From NCBI GenBank assembly GCA_037039685.1, contig JAWNGF010000003.1, forward strand, positions 4,996,571 to 5,060,570: 64,000 nt of DNA, in the 5' to 3' direction. This stretch comes from Ceratobasidium sp. AG-K. Taxonomy: Eukaryota > Basidiomycota > Agaricomycetes > Cantharellales > Ceratobasidiaceae. Positions within the stretch are counted from its first letter, which is position 1. Each line of letters begins with the position of its first letter. Below the pieces are notes generated by a model, which had not been told where the DNA came from, ran no database searches, and saw nothing but the letters and a program-made list of their open reading frames with translations. The position numbers and the translations under genes are program-made. Shown here piece by piece: positions 8,642 through 21,535 of the stretch.

Positions 8642-10028
8642 CTGCAAGAAGTTAGATCTAGTTGTGATGTTGTCACACCAGATGTACTACTTGTAGCAAC
8701 AACTTTCTTGATAAGATTCTTGAAGATCACAATTGAATCACTAATCCCTTGCTTCTAATACCTATTGTTGGACAATCCCTACTGATAATCAACAGCCTTG
8801 GATGGGCGTGATGTATAGTGGGTTTTTTGCAAGTGGGTAATTCAGCAGTCTAGGGACACTAAATGTGTTTGCCTTAATGGCTGATTGGAAGATTCCTAAG
8901 CAATGCTTTTTCACCCTAAGGATCTACACCAGGATCAGTGGCTACACTAACAGTTTAACTAGTGTCTAAGCTAGTACTGCACTATTGCCTGTGGTAGTAG
9001 CTCTGTTGATCTCAAAGGATCAGCAACAAATTGCACAACGCTGGTCTCAACAGGGAAGTGGTAGACAAATATGGAAAGCAATGACCCAAATGTGGCAATC
9101 ACTAAATGGCTTGACCCAATGTCCTGACTCAACAACTGGTTGCTTAACATTATAGTTAAGAAGCTCAATTGCAAATGTGCAAGAGCTTAAGGAAGTGCAA
9201 TGTTTTTAGATAGATGGATAGTAATTGGCAAGTCCTATGGAAAGGAGGTCAAGCCGTGTCGTTAACAGGCTTGCCCTCCAAGCTTATATACATGAGAGTG
9301 CACTGCCCTGTATCAACAGAGACAACGTGGGAAATCATTATCTATATCAAATACATGATCCAATTTGATATGACTTGGCTTATTGGAAGCACCACAGATT
9401 GCCAAAGGAAAGACAAATACATCACATGATCTGAACAAGACAATTGTACCAAAAAAGGAAAGTGTTTCGGAAAAAAGATATAAAATTGGGATAAATGTTA
9501 TGAGGTCATAACATCCAGACTCGGTGTCCAGTTCTGCCCACATCCAGGCAACTTCATCCTCCCATTGCTTGGCCTTGTTGTGAAGGTGGGGGTTGTTGAC
9601 CCACTTCCACCATCTGTTGGCACACCATTCATAGCTGGTGTTGACATTCCATGTGTTGGCACTCTTGAGGACCACCCACCAACAAAACCAAAGTGTGGGT
9701 TGCCTGATTTGGTAGACTTGGTTGCATGCTCTGATGGCTTGTTGATTCCCAGCTCCTCAACATCCCATCCAAACTTTGACACTCATTACTCCACATGTTT
9801 GTTGATACTCTCCTTGTGTATGCTAGTCATCACACTTGCCTCGTATCCAAAAAATCATGAAATCAATTCGAATCTAGAGTATCAAGTACAAAAACCATCG
9901 GGTATGTTCATAAACAAGTACAACAACGTGCATGTACAGCATGTGGAATAAATGTGAGTAGAGTGTATCAATTCCAAAAAGCCATGGCATAGGTCTATGG
10001 TAGGCATTGTTGGCATAGTCAAGGGCGG
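8642..10028. other. Gene-poor stretch with degenerate coding remnant
   Basis: About 1.4 kb with no intact gene. On the minus strand between about 9490 and 9785 two overlapping frames carry coding-like peptides: one contains SKFGWDVEELG and FGFVGGWSS, the other WWKWVNNPHLHN and WEDEVAWMWAELD. The join requires a frame change, as in a decayed gene or transposon. The Trp-rich style recalls the third ORF of the nearby retroelement, but I cannot show homology. Confidence 0.3.
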
Positions 10029-12916
10029 CTAGCCGCTATGTCGTCGCAAGTCCACGATCGAAAGATCCAGCTTTTTCATCATCTTGACGTGTCCTTGGTC
10101 CGCATCCTATACGCGAGTTAGCCATAGTTCATGCCGACAAGCGTGTACGCACCGTATAAATATTCCCCGCAGTGTGAGGATGGAAAGCTTCCTTGGCCAT
10201 ACACTTGAGTATCATCTGCAATCCCGGCGGGTCCGTCAACCGGAATATCCCCACACTACACGACCATTAGCGGCATCTAGGGAGAAACGAGGGAACGTAC
10301 TTTGGACTCTGCGACGGCGCGCACACAATCGCGAATGCCTCCCTGAGGGAAGCCTGGTACCCCGAATGAGTGTGCAAGTCCAACGAGGACATGAAACACG
10401 ATTGCGTCGGATGCGTATGTATCTACCCCCCAAGCCAAATTAACGCCCATCCCAACTTGAACGATTGCGGGGACTCACCCAACCAAGCGTAATCAACCCC
10501 CTTGTCTCTTGGAAATCCAAAATCAACTCTTCTTCGACCATCTCACACGTATCGCTCGTCGCGCGCTGGCGCGGGATCAACAACGTCGTGACCGCAAACC
10601 CGCCCGATCGTTTCTTGCCCAACAGCAAGCCGCAGGTCTCGCGGTTTTGGAGCGTATTGGGTTTGGCGATAGACATGAATTTTTGAATCGCTTCTTCTGG
10701 CAATAGGACTTGGCGGAGGCGGCCGTCGTCGGGTTCGTCTTGGACTTGCGGCGAGTGGTGTGTCGTTGGAGGTGGGCCGAGGGGTGGGATGATGTCCTTG
10801 CTCGGGACAGCTGGCGGGGGTCTGGTTGCATAGTTGCTCGGGGCCGGGGCCGGAACGCTAGGATACGCATACGCCTTGACGGGCGAGGTCCCATAACCTC
10901 CCGGCAGCTGCAGTTTTCCACTCGGCGGAGTCGGATCCGGGTTGGGCTGGAACAAGAGCGAGGGCGGTGTATCCATCGACGTTTTGGGCGGTGTGCCGAA
11001 TGATTGGGCGTCCCGTTCGGCTGCGAGGGCGGCTGCGAATCCGGCGAATGAGAACATGGATTGGGAAGAAGGGAGGTAGCCTTGTTCGCGTTGGTGGGTT
11101 GTCATTAGGTTTGGGTAGGAGATTGGGCCGGGGGGTGGGGAGGTTGTCGTTACGGGTGGGGGATACGAGGAGCTACAGTACGAGTTGATTGAATTATCAA
11201 TGTGTATTTAGTCGCAGTGCCACAAATTACTCGTCAGTTGGTTCACGACGCCACGAAATGAACTCACCCTCGAACAGGGGGATTCGCGTTCCGGCGGGGT
11301 GCAGGCGCATGCACGTGGGCCAGATCCTCTGGCTCGCGTGTCCACGTGTGCGAAGGACTCTCGAGCGGGAGTATGCCCTGCGGTTCCGGTCGAGGATCAG
11401 GCTGGGGAAACGCAGGTTTCGTTTCCGGGAGTTGGGGATACGGCTGAGGTTGTTGGTATCCCTGCTGCGGAAACGAATGGCTCGGCTGGGCAAACGGTTG
11501 AGGCTGTTGATATGACTGGCCCTGGAACGACTGGTTCTGCTGGGCATACTGGGATCCCTGCGCAGGGGGAAACGACTGGGTCGGAAACACGCCGTTTGTG
11601 CGTGGTTCTGGTCAAGTGAGCATGAGTCTATGGAGTGAGTATGGGACGCACCGAATAGGCCTTTTTGGCCGTGCGAGGAGGATGTGCGTCGTCTGGGGAT
11701 GGGCGCCTGGGTCGTGGGTGGGTGTGAGGCGGTGGGTGGGTGGGGGCCGCTTGTGGGCGGATGGCCGTTGAATCCCCCGCCCGGCGGACGGTCCTTGACC
11801 GGCGAGACGACGCTCATCTTTCTCGGCCGGGCGGGGTTCTGGCCGTATGCGATGCCAGGGCCGTAGGCTGCGTTGTAAGCGGCCGCAGTCGCCGCCGGAG
11901 CACTCTCGTTGCGTGTCGCAAAGGCATCGGTACGGATCGTCGGGCGGTGGTCCGCTCTCGACCCAGGACGGTCTCGGGGTCCTGTGACGGGCGGGTTGGG
12001 CCTGTGGTCTGCTCGCGAGCCTGTTCGCGACGGGGCACGCACGGGTCGTTCCGGGTGCACTTTGGCTGCGCTGCCGGTGCGGGCAACACCGGCGGCAGAA
12101 TTGGATCGCTCAATGTTAAAGTGCTGGGCCTGGGGAATAGAGACCGGGGGTGGATTGGGTATCGTTACGGGCTGATCCCGCTCATACGACTCGGGTCTGA
12201 CGCGGGTGTGCAGCGAGGCGGGTGTCGGATATCCGAGAAAGGCCGCGGCCGACGCAGCGTTGAGCGCCTCGCGCTTCTTTTCCTCTTCGCGCTCCTTTTC
12301 TCTCGAGGTGATGCTTGCCACCTGGTCGTATCCGTTGCGCAGTCGGTCCGCTCGCTGTCGGCGCTCCTGCTCGGCCACTAGGCGCTGGGCTTCTCGTGCC
12401 CTCCGCGCCCGCTGGTCCTCGTCTCGTCGGGCCTCGTCTCTCCGTCGTTCTTCCAGGCTCCGGCGCTGCGCCTCTCGTTCGCGCTGTCGTTGCGGCGTCG
12501 GAGTCGGCACCGGCGCTGACAAATCCGCATCGGGGTGTCGGGTGCGCCAGTCGGTGAAGCGCTCGCTCACGAGGCCCTTGACGCCCCCGAGCGAGTCGAG
12601 GATGACTTGTCCGTGCTGCTCGAATTAGCCCAATCCACCATACAACAACCAGACTCACCACAACCACCGCATCCTTCTGCGCCGGCGTTAGTTCGCCAAA
12701 CTTGGGATGACCCGGCAGCTCCTCGAGCATGAGCGTCGAGGCCTTGGCATAGTGGATAAACGCACTCTCCACGTCGCCGGCGTCTTTGGCTGTGTCGCCC
12801 GCGTTGCGCTGGGCCGTGGCGATCCGGAGCAGATCCTTGAGCGACTTGGACGCATCGTATCCCGTCGGACGAGAGCGCGCTGCCAGCTCGGCGATCGAAA
12901 ACGGGCGGCGGGACAT
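10029..12916 (-). CDS. sst2: AMSH-like JAMM deubiquitinase (STAMBP/Sst2 family)
   Basis: Multi-exon gene starting at ATG 12916 ([15 protein letters not shown]) and ending at TAG 10029-10031. The N-terminal exon carries a USP8-dimerisation/MIT-like helical domain ([17 protein letters not shown]). It is followed by a charged Arg/Glu coiled-coil segment, a long Pro/Gln-rich linker and a C-terminal MPN+ domain. The JAMM zinc motif is split by an intron: GW then [10 protein letters not shown] with downstream SSLDLHTH, so both zinc histidines and the distal Ser/Asp are present. The C-terminal exons read [16 protein letters not shown] and end in DLRRHSG. The family cleaves K63-linked ubiquitin chains at endosomes (ESCRT pathway). 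Several introns of about 40-60 nt; exact borders in the linker are my estimate. Confidence 0.9.
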
Positions 12917-15881
12917 GATGGACGGCGGCAGGCTACATCTCTCATGTAAGCACGGATCCAAATTATGTATACACACTTGCTATTGTCGCTGTGGGCACAG
13001 CTTTGCGTGTGTTAGTCTCAACTACAACTCGTCTAGATGCGCTCGAGGGCTACGCTAGGTGGCGGGTTTTGCCCCCTTCACGTTCGAAAAGAAACAGAAA
13101 AACTCGGGAAAAACACGATGCACAGGTCACGGAGAAACACGCTCATGGCGTCACGGCCACGCTGCGCACACGTGCACAAACTCTATCCGATGATGCCTCT
13201 GCCATACACGGTAATTGCACGATGGTGGCCACTCTGCGAGCCAACGCTATCGGCAAATACACGATTCTAAGCATGGGTAGAGTGTTCCGCAACAACGCCG
13301 TCACTTTCAGACTGGTGCGGTCCGCATGTTCCGAAGCCTGTTTGACTCCCAGGCTGAAGCATAGATATCGGCCGACGGCGACTCGAACACCCAAACGCAG
13401 CGTAGCTAACCGGCATCGATAGTCTATTGCGGTTGGTCCAGCTCTCGCGCCGGTTTTCAATCCGAGCGAAACTCTATGGCCCCACTTGGATCTGGGTTCG
13501 CTCAGTCTCTTGCACCCGGTCCAGAGCCCACGACGAACCGAATCAGTGATAGAGCCCGACTGAATTGATCCAGCTCCACCGACGATCCTCGCGTGCCCCT
13601 AATTAGACTCGAATGACGACCTCCCACTATTCATCCGAGTGTGCCACCATTCAGGTATAATTCACCAGACATGACGTCTGCATGTCGACTCACAACTTCC
13701 TCGGTACGTAATTCGACGCGTATCGATGGCGTGCGGTAATTGGCGATGGCATCTCCGTCCCTAGTTGACGCGTATAGCTATGCAGATCTTGCGCGTACAA
13801 CCGAGGCGGTGGAAGTCTCGAGCCTGGGATACTTTCCCATGCATTCATGCGTTACTTGCAAAACTTATCGTCCGCTCCATGGGGATGGTTATCCGCCTGT
13901 CACGCTTGGTAAACCGGGGAGAGACGCCTGGCGTATTGCATTGTAATGCGCGCTGGATGTGTGACTCGGGCAGTGTCTGCAGGTCTGGCGCTCGTTTGTG
14001 TGCTCCTCCGGACTGTTCTTATGGATTTGCTCATCCAAGGAGCAGACGCATACTAAACCGAACCTTCCGTACGATTTGAGCCTTTCTGCTCGACCCTTCT
14101 TCTCATTACTCTTCTTTCCCCGACGCAAGCTTCATCCACCCTTGGGTCGCCTTTATACACGTACTCTACTTTAAAAACAATTCAAAATGGATACCAATCA
14201 AACTACGATTCTCGTCACGATAACATTTCAAGCCCATAGCCAACCGACCATTTCATTTCAGACCCACCACGCCCAAGACTCAAGGCCCACACTCTCAAGG
14301 CTCACAGAATCTAACTCAGCATACACCCACGCATACCACATTTATCCATATCGGCCGACACCCCAGAATCACCCCACTTCCTGATCCTGCCATATCCGGG
14401 CAACCCTCTTGGTTCTTGTTTCTTTGTATCTGCTGACCCCCTAGGTCCGTGACACGTCGAGGTTTAAAAGGAGCATGTTGCTGGCTGCACCGTGTTGTCT
14501 CGAAATGGGTCCCGCGTGGTGATTGGTGAGTGTTGGTTCAGTGTTGGTTTACGGGATGTTTCATTTGAATCTCGTTTAATCGAGTGCGCAAAGCGTACAA
14601 TGTGAACGAATAACCACTTTCTGTCTGATTCTAATTTTGGGGTTGTCTGCTTGTTCGACAAGGTCGAGTACTGACTACTTCTGCGATAGGCGCAGGGTTG
14701 CTGTAAACGACCGTCCCCGACCGAGGTCAACCGGCAATAGAGCACTGATGGTTGAACAGGCTTACGCAGTTTGATCCATACGTTATCAGCTCTTTGGAAT
14801 GTATATGAGGATACATATGTTAATTTTGAGTTTCAATGACGGTTCCGTTTGTTTCTCAAGAACCTGTGGAACAAATTAGGGTTGCTTCCCCTAGAGATAC
14901 CTGATCTGGTGTCTGTCGCTAGAGCCACGTGATACATTTTAAACTGAAGTTCCAACGATTGATTGTCGTTGTTCGACGGAAAACTTCTAGCGATCTCTAC
15001 TCTAAAATGTGTAAAACTATAGCGGTGGAACCGCAGGTAAATTCGGGCCTGTATTCGTTTGACCGAAATCTCATAGTCATGAGATGCTTAGCGGGAGCGC
15101 TCATGCCTTGTCTAAAGTTGAAGACGTGAGATCAGTTTGACAGTACCTGCCCGACTAACTGTGTTCGGGGGCTGTTGGACCCCGGGACAATTCAGAACTC
15201 GACCAGGATACGAGATCAGCTAACCTTTATCACTTCTGCTAGGCCCAACATATTTTAAATTAACTTTCATTTGACCAAGTCCATGCAGATGAAGGTGCAT
15301 CCGACAGACCGCTCAGTCTGGACTCGGAGATATAGAAATTTTGTCGTGTATCCTCCCTATTTTAAGTTGGACACTCTTGGCGGTCCAAGCAGTGAATCGA
15401 CCGACCATTCAACTCTCGGAATCCCAGCCTCCCAGGCACATCTGGGGCACAAATTCCAATATGCCTCCATTGTCCCTGGCCTCGGGTATGCACGCCGACG
15501 CCAACAAACCTTGCCCGCTGTGGGCGCGCTTGTCTGACGCAAACGCAAAAGCCGTGCTCGAGTCAGTTTTGCTGACGGTTAACGATCGCCTAACCTAAAT
15601 TGTACGATAGATGTCATTGCTGTCGAGAGGGACGCTGGCTTGGCGACCCGTTTTCGGTTCCGCCACAATTTGTAAGATTTTTCTTCCCCAGATTTTCAAC
15701 TTCTTTGTGAGTGGGCCGACGGCGATAGAGTGTGTTGTGCCTCGATCATTTCATTTGCCCGTTTCACACTTCACCACAGTGCCTTTCAAGTTGATAAGAC
15801 TTTTTCCTATTAAAATCCCCTCTCGGCCTTGTCTTGGAATATTAGTCCCCCTCCCCCATCGGCCCTGGTCACCGTGTCACT
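12917..15881. other. Long intergenic region, no gene recognised
   Basis: About 3 kb between the AMSH-like gene and the secreted-protein gene. The open frames here are short, mostly lack an ATG, have no recognisable motifs and mirror each other on both strands. The part up to about 13,100 is the upstream region of the AMSH-like gene, and the last few hundred bases are the promoter of the gene at 15882. No repeat or RNA gene could be supported by eye. Confidence 0.5.
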
Positions 15882-16620
15882 ATGAAGTTCTGTCTTTTCT
15901 CCTTTCTGACGTTTGTATCACTGGTCACCGCTCTACCGCGGTATCCCTCGCCGTCGATGCGCCTGGGTGCTGCCGACTCGCTGCCCAGAAAGCCTGAGAG
16001 CGTTGGGACGAGCTATACTGAACTCATAACGATTGCATCAAGCGCGTCAGTAGATCACCGATTGTCTCGAGCGCATGTACTGACTCTGTTTTCGACAGGT
16101 TCAGCGGCGTTGTTGTTTCCTTTCGCTCTCCTCGCCTATCCTTTTCATCCCTCTGGAACGCAGCACGCGGCAGGGGATTCGTCATCCCAAGTCAACTCGC
16201 GACGGGGAGCCTGTGGCTGCCTGATCCGTCTCATTCCGACGGGCACGGAACATGCCCAGGAAATCAGTTCTGGTTCGGGCCGAAGCAAATTTGCGTTGGT
16301 GGAATCAACGACGCTGTTCAGGCTCCATCAGGTTATTATTGTCCCAGTGACTGGGAGTTTTCTGGTACACTTGGGTGAGTATTTGTATCTCAGTCAAGTT
16401 AATACGGCTATTGACTCTTCCGCAGATGTTGTATTCCTCAGTCTCCTGATGTTATCACCAGGAATGATTGCAGCAATGGAAATGGAAGCTGGGACCTTGT
16501 TCGGATGTAAGTTTACTCTATCCGGTGTGGCAAATTTTGGCTTATTTTCCCGGTAGTACTTGTGTCCACCCGGCTGCGAAAGCCCTGAAACGTTCCTTTG
16601 TTCCTGTGACCGCTGCTTAG
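15882..16620 (+). CDS. Secreted cysteine-rich protein (194 aa, four exons)
   Basis: Exons 15882-16045, 16099-16374, 16426-16506 and 16557-16620 join in frame (585 nt) with GT...AG introns. The protein begins with a signal peptide (MKFCLFSFLTFVSLVTA). The mature part has seven Cys, including TCPGNQFWF...ICVGG and YYCPSDWEF...CCIPQSP, and ends in ITCVHPAAKALKR and a short tail. The CP..(F/W)W....C(C/V) pattern is typical of small secreted basidiomycete proteins of unknown function. Candidate effector or cell-wall protein is inference only. Confidence 0.75.
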
Positions 16621-17204
16621 ATGGCCCGACTCATGATATATCGCTCTTTTTTTCTGGACTTTCAACTCTGTTAAACCTCGACGAACTTGTCTATCCCAAC
16701 TTGTAGATTGTGTACTCTCGACTCCCACCCATTCCTTACTTGGCTATCGTGTTGTCTCCGACTCTGTAGTAGATGGACATTGTACTTTTACTGTGACTGT
16801 ACACAAGAAAACAAACAGTTCAAACTTGCACTTCAATCGTTTACGGATGAGTAGAACAGACCGGATATATGCAGTGTCTATCTGCTGACATCAGTGGGTA
16901 TAGGATCTTGATGTGGAACAGGTGACCTTGATGCGCTTGTTCTTGAACTTGACCACGACGATTGCAAAGTCCGCTGCGTCTGCCTCTACGAACGTTACAT
17001 TCTATGCAACTGACCGAGAACGCCAGTCCTCCTGCCGACCACGCTGCACGTGCGTTCTTTATGTACTATTTCCTCTTTCTGGACCCTTTTTGAGCTTCCT
17101 TGAGGCTGCTTGCGCTACTATTCTGTTCGCCTGAGGGATTATGCTCGTTCTTTACCCCATATGATAGGGCTTGATCTGTGACACCGTTAGGCGCTCTGGT
17201 TCGC

Positions 17205-17210
17205 TATAAA
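17205..17210 (+). promoter_or_regulatory. TATA box upstream of the EEP gene
   Basis: TATAAA lies 41 bp before the ATG at 17251, a normal position for a short fungal 5' leader. Confidence 0.5.
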
Positions 17211-17250
17211 ACCTCAGCCTTCCTGTATTCTGGCTGGGTTGTGCTCTACA

Positions 17251-18595
17251 ATGCGTCTAGCCTTTGTCCTTCCCACCCTCCTGGCTCTTACGTATCACGT
17301 CTCTCTCGCAGGAGCGGCTGACATCCGACTTACCACCTGGAATCTCCGCTACGACTCTCAGCCGGACAACACAACCGTCGCAGACTCGATTGCGAAGTTG
17401 CCTGATAGGCTACAAGGACCATCGCCGTACTATGCAGATGCATCTCGCGAACAGCCATGGAGTATGAGGCGGATTGGAGTTGCCGCGTTGCTCGATTTTC
17501 AAGGCTCATCTGTAATTTGTATGTTACTCGGTTCATAATGGGGGCGCGATGGCTTTATGATGGGTTGCACAGCATTCCAAGAGGCGCTGGTCAGACAGGT
17601 TCAAGATCTAAAAGAACTTCTTGGTGAAAACTGGGGGTGGGTAGGAGTTGGGAGGGATGATGGCATAGAGCAGGGAGAGTTTAGTCCCATTTTCTATAAC
17701 AAGTGCGTTCATAGACATTTACTACTGGCATTATTTAAACCTAGAATTCATAGATCGCTGATTGAACTTGAATCGTGGGATACATTCTGGCTCACGTACA
17801 TCTTCCCAAGTTCGCCTATATCGCCGTTAACTAACTACCCGTACAGCAATACCCCGTTTGATGTGTCCAAGTATCCGGATGCGGGGTCCTACAGGCTCTG
17901 TACCGTCGCGCGTTTGTCCACACGTTCCGGCAAGAACTTCACGCTACTGAATACCCATTTCGACGATCAATCAGACGCCCAACGTCGCCTGGCCGCTTCC
18001 CTTATTCTGCATCGGGCTAAATACGAGGCTGCTATCACACGGGCACCGGTTTTCGTTAATGGGGATTTCAACAGGTAACATAAAGCTCATGCCGTGATAT
18101 TTCTGTTCCAAACTTGTCTGATGATAGCCCGGCGGAAGACGAAGATAGTGGCGCATACAAGATCTTTACGGGGGCACTCCCGCCCGTCCCTATCAATGCA
18201 ACTTTTGCGCAAAAGTATGCTGTGCCTACTGATAGCCCATTGCCTGAAGGCTTCAAGATGCTGGATACCAGGGCAACAACCCCTCGTCAAAGAGTGTTTG
18301 GTCATTTTGCGACGTATACGGGTATGGAAAGTTGCATCAGCTTGGAGTTCCTGACACTAAGGTTATATATCTTGCAGGATTTTCGAACCCTGGAAATGCG
18401 GGACCGTTTGGAAGAATAGATTTTGTATTTGGAGGGTCGCATGTTAAATGGTGCGTTTTGATGTAGATGTATGACTAAATTACTGAGTCCTCGCGCAGGG
18501 AGAGCCTAGCTTACAAGTCCGACGAAGCATTATATGATGGCGGAATGTACTTGAGTGACCACAGACCGGTCACCGTTGACTTGGTGCTCCCGTGA
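17251..18595 (+). CDS. Secreted endonuclease/exonuclease/phosphatase-fold enzyme
   Basis: ATG at 17251 opens a signal peptide (MRLAFVLPTLLALTYHVSLAGA), then the EEP fold begins with IRLTTWNLRYDS. Later exons carry SFQEALVRQVQDL (metal-binding Gln-Glu), LLNTHFDD, FVNGDFN and, at the end, YLSDHRPVTVDL before TGA at 18593-18595. These are the conserved N, E, H, D-x-N and S-D-H motifs of DNase I/phosphatase-type EEP enzymes. Five or more short introns interrupt it. The substrate (nucleic acid or phosphoester) cannot be told from sequence; secretion suggests extracellular nuclease or phosphodiesterase activity. Confidence 0.85.
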
Positions 18596-18729
18596 TAATT
18601 TCATATCTGGGATTGTTCTTTCGAAATAAGTTGGCGATAACTTTGATTATAGCGAGTATTACATAGGGCCCAGAACGACATAGTGAAGGATAAATAAGTG
18701 TCTAATCTAAAGGTCCAGATGGCACAGAC

Positions 18730-19402
18730 TCAGAACTTTGGCTCCCACCATCTCCAAACCAACAACCGCGCTGGTCTCGAGGCGATAACTCGGATCCGAG
18801 GCGCCTTTTCGTACCCATGATTGAATACAGGATGACCAGGAGCAAAGTGGTTTGGCACTCGAGGTAGAGAATAGATGGGCGAGCGGCAGGTCTCGACTGA
18901 GCATGGGCGTAGGATCAGGGTTCCTTCGCTGAAGTGCTGGTCCCAAAGTGAGTTGTGCTCATAGTCCTCCTATGGGAAAAATGAGTACATGTTCAAATAC
19001 AGCTTGTGAAAGCTAACGTACTGGAAATTCGGGACATAACATATGGTCATAAGCTAGCCGCACGCGTGCCATCGATGTCAAATGGATCCGCGACAACTCT
19101 GGCGTTGAAAACCCTCCGCAAAAAAGGTGAGGCTGTTTGCAGTCTACGTGTGTGGTCTCGAGCGTTAAAGTCGGGTCCGGATTCACAGCTATGAAGCCAG
19201 CATATCGTATAATGACGAGTATGATCTCGAGAGGAAGACCTGGTCGACCAGTAGAGGTACTCTCGATTCTAAGGCCACGCGTGAGCGTGTAGCAAACATA
19301 GAGATTTTCTAGTGTCTGGCTGAACGATGTTTTGTCGCCGACAATGTGATAGAAAAAATCGGCTAGGGAGGGGCTCCGGTCGTACATTTCCAGTCCCATC
19401 AT
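18730..19402 (-). CDS. Fungal family protein, paralogue of 51619-52345
   Basis: The minus-strand ATG at 19402 (MMGLEMYDRSPSLADFF) leads into IVGDKTSFSQTLENLYVC and YTLTRGL, then LPLEIILVIIRYAGFI and PDPTLTLE. An intron begins at a GTACGT donor near 19016. A second exon begins EDYEHNSLW and ends LLVWRWWEPKF with TGA at 18730-18732. The gene at 51619 has the same blocks (VCYTLSRGL, LPLELILLITRYAGFI, WRWWEPRF), so both belong to one family. LPLE..L.I.R..G resembles an F-box-like helix, but the function is unknown. The gene converges with the EEP gene, whose stop is 134 bp away. Confidence 0.7.
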
Positions 19403-19777
19403 TTTGAGGTCGTTTACGGGGTACAGCAATAGCTATGCCTGGTGGCTTTCAGAGTGTGGTAGACGAAGAAGAAAAACCAGTGTTTACGTCAAGTTAGGAT
19501 GTCAAACACGACGGGTCTATATGTCATGGCATCGTGATCGTGGTGGGGTTAGCATTTGTTGTGGCGCGGCTTTGGCCGAATGTATGCGCCATCAAATAGG
19601 AGGGTTGTGTCAAGACTTCTCTGAGGACGTTAGCATGGTTTGAGGTTACTCGTCTCATTTTTTATTACTGACAACCAGGCAATTCTATATGAATCGAAGC
19701 TACGTTTATACTCGCACACGATCATAATGGTAGTTCTATGGGTGTCTCAGTGGGTGATAGATAAACTTGAGAACAGG

Positions 19778-21535
19778 TCACCGAGAAATTAGACGCGGTT
19801 CTTTCGCGTGCACAATCTGTGCGAATTCGCGGATGTCCCCTATGAGCAAATCAGGACTGTAATGATGGGGGGGGGGGGGGGCTGTGTCAGTCGGGTTACC
19901 AAGTTTAGTAGACTAACTGATACGTACACTTCCCATGCAGCGAAATGGCCGCCTCGATCGTGACTTTTTGCGTAGACCAGGTTTTGGTTCAAGCCACACC
20001 AGCTAGGGTTGATTGTTAGCCAAGAGTAGCCGTTCAGAAAACGAAGACTTCATACTCCAACGGAAGCCTAACGGCCTCTCTAGGAAAGTCTGAAAAAGCG
20101 AATAGGGTTGGTGACCATGTGGTACGCAAGAGATCCCAGACCACTCGGCTTTCGGGATCACGGGGAGGCATGTTAACCCCATTTTCTTTGTAATATCTCA
20201 AACTTGCGGCTGGTCCTAGTAGCAAGCCATTCAGCACGTGGAAGGGAATAAAATTAAGAACGTGCAACCATTGATCCAATACCTAGTGAAAAACGACCGT
20301 GAGCAAGGCTAACAAGCAGGTATCAGTGCAGGGACGTACATCATGACCCATGTAATAGTTTCTTCGGGGGTCCATGGATAATTGTGCGACCAGACGTGCA
20401 GTTTCTCACCTATCCAAGCCAGCAGACCTACTGGACTGTCTATAGAATGAAATTGTTACCACGCCCGCAAAGCGGATGCCGATTTGATTGCGTACCGGCC
20501 AGCGCAAAAGCAAGTGTCTATATAAGAATAATGACACTCTGCCGCGCAATTCTGCCTTGCTAAGGGACGTACCTGTGGTCTTGTCTCCTGAATACGGGAA
20601 TACCCAGTACCTGTCTCTAGGAATGTTTGGATGTGCTTGATCTTATCTACGTCCGCTTTCGAGTACCCCCCTGGGAGCCCAACATAACCAAGCGCAACCT
20701 TCAATGTTATAAGGGGATTCCGGAGGAGAGTTGGAATACTTGTGGCATTTAGGTTTTGATGAGTAGCCAGGCATGTATCTTGGTGGAAAACTGCGAGCGC
20801 GCGAACCACTAGGGAGCCCCTGTAGCATTGTCGAGTAAAATCGGGCAATCAATTGGATATACAACTAACCAGTCGCCACCTTGTGCCATGTAATACTTGT
20901 ATCCCAGCTTGGCCATGAGTTTGTCGAAGATGTATGCCGTAGCCTTGTGACCCATCCCGGGGGTTCGTGCGCTCTGAGAAAATGCGTAGCCTGGAAGTCT
21001 GAATGCCTCGGGTCAACACTGAACGCTATTGTGCCCCGGCAATACATACGAAGGTGCTACGACATGAAATGCAGGATGTTTGGGATCTTTCGGGTTTGTC
21101 AAGTCGTCAATAATCTTGGAAACCTGCCGTCATGATACTAAGCTTGAATCAGTAATTCCTACCCGTCAAACCTACCTCGAGAAAACTTCCCGGCCACCCA
21201 TGTACAAAAATCAATGGCGTAGCTCCAGGGTGTTCGGAGCGCTTGTGCACAAAGTGGAGCTCGTGGGACCCATGCTCCAGCGAGTCAACATAGGTGATAA
21301 ACTGAGGCAGCGCTCGGTTAATCTTATCCTCTACAGCACGCCAGTCAAACTCTGTGCGCCAGTACTCAACGAGAGGCTTGACCACGGCTAGTGGAGTGCC
21401 CCACTCCCATTCTTGGCCGACTGGAAGTTCGAGTTCATCTGGTAGCCGGGTGAGGTCGAGTTTCGCTCGAAGATTATGGAGTTGATCATCTGAAACAGCG
21501 ATGCTAAAGGGTCGAATATCGTCGTAGGGCGCCAT
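19778..21535 (-). CDS. Epoxide hydrolase (alpha/beta-hydrolase, EHN domain)
   Basis: Starts at ATG 21535 ([19 protein letters not shown]; a second in-frame start upstream at 21589 is not an ATG) and ends at TGA 19778-19780. Exon 1 holds the epoxide-hydrolase N-terminal domain and [13 protein letters not shown] with the oxyanion HGWPG. Later exons give [10 protein letters not shown], then [11 protein letters not shown] with the nucleophilic Asp, a lid region, [11 protein letters not shown], and RGGHFAAWE with the catalytic His. The last exon reads [17 protein letters not shown]. All core motifs are present, so it looks functional. The family hydrolyses epoxides to diols, often in detoxification. 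The penultimate intron contains a run of 15 G (19867-19881). Confidence 0.88.
19867..19881 (+). repeat. Homopolymer of 15 G inside an intron
   Basis: Uninterrupted G15 on the plus strand inside an intron of the minus-strand epoxide hydrolase gene, so C15 in its pre-mRNA. It is a hypermutable tract and could also be miscounted by sequencing. Confidence 0.9.

Noticed and set aside
11227..12570. One continuous 447-codon frame in the AMSH gene
   Set aside because: Past about 11,650 it reads through a GTGCGT donor into an Arg/Ser-rich nonsense frame; the Gln/Pro-rich frame after splicing fits better.
12991..13422. A 143-codon plus-strand frame upstream of the AMSH gene
   Set aside because: It lacks an ATG start, contains no motif and overlaps opposite-strand frames of similar length in GC-rich sequence.
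15271..15598. Overlapping frames before the secreted-protein gene
   Set aside because: Three frames are open at once on both strands, without motifs or plausible splice links.
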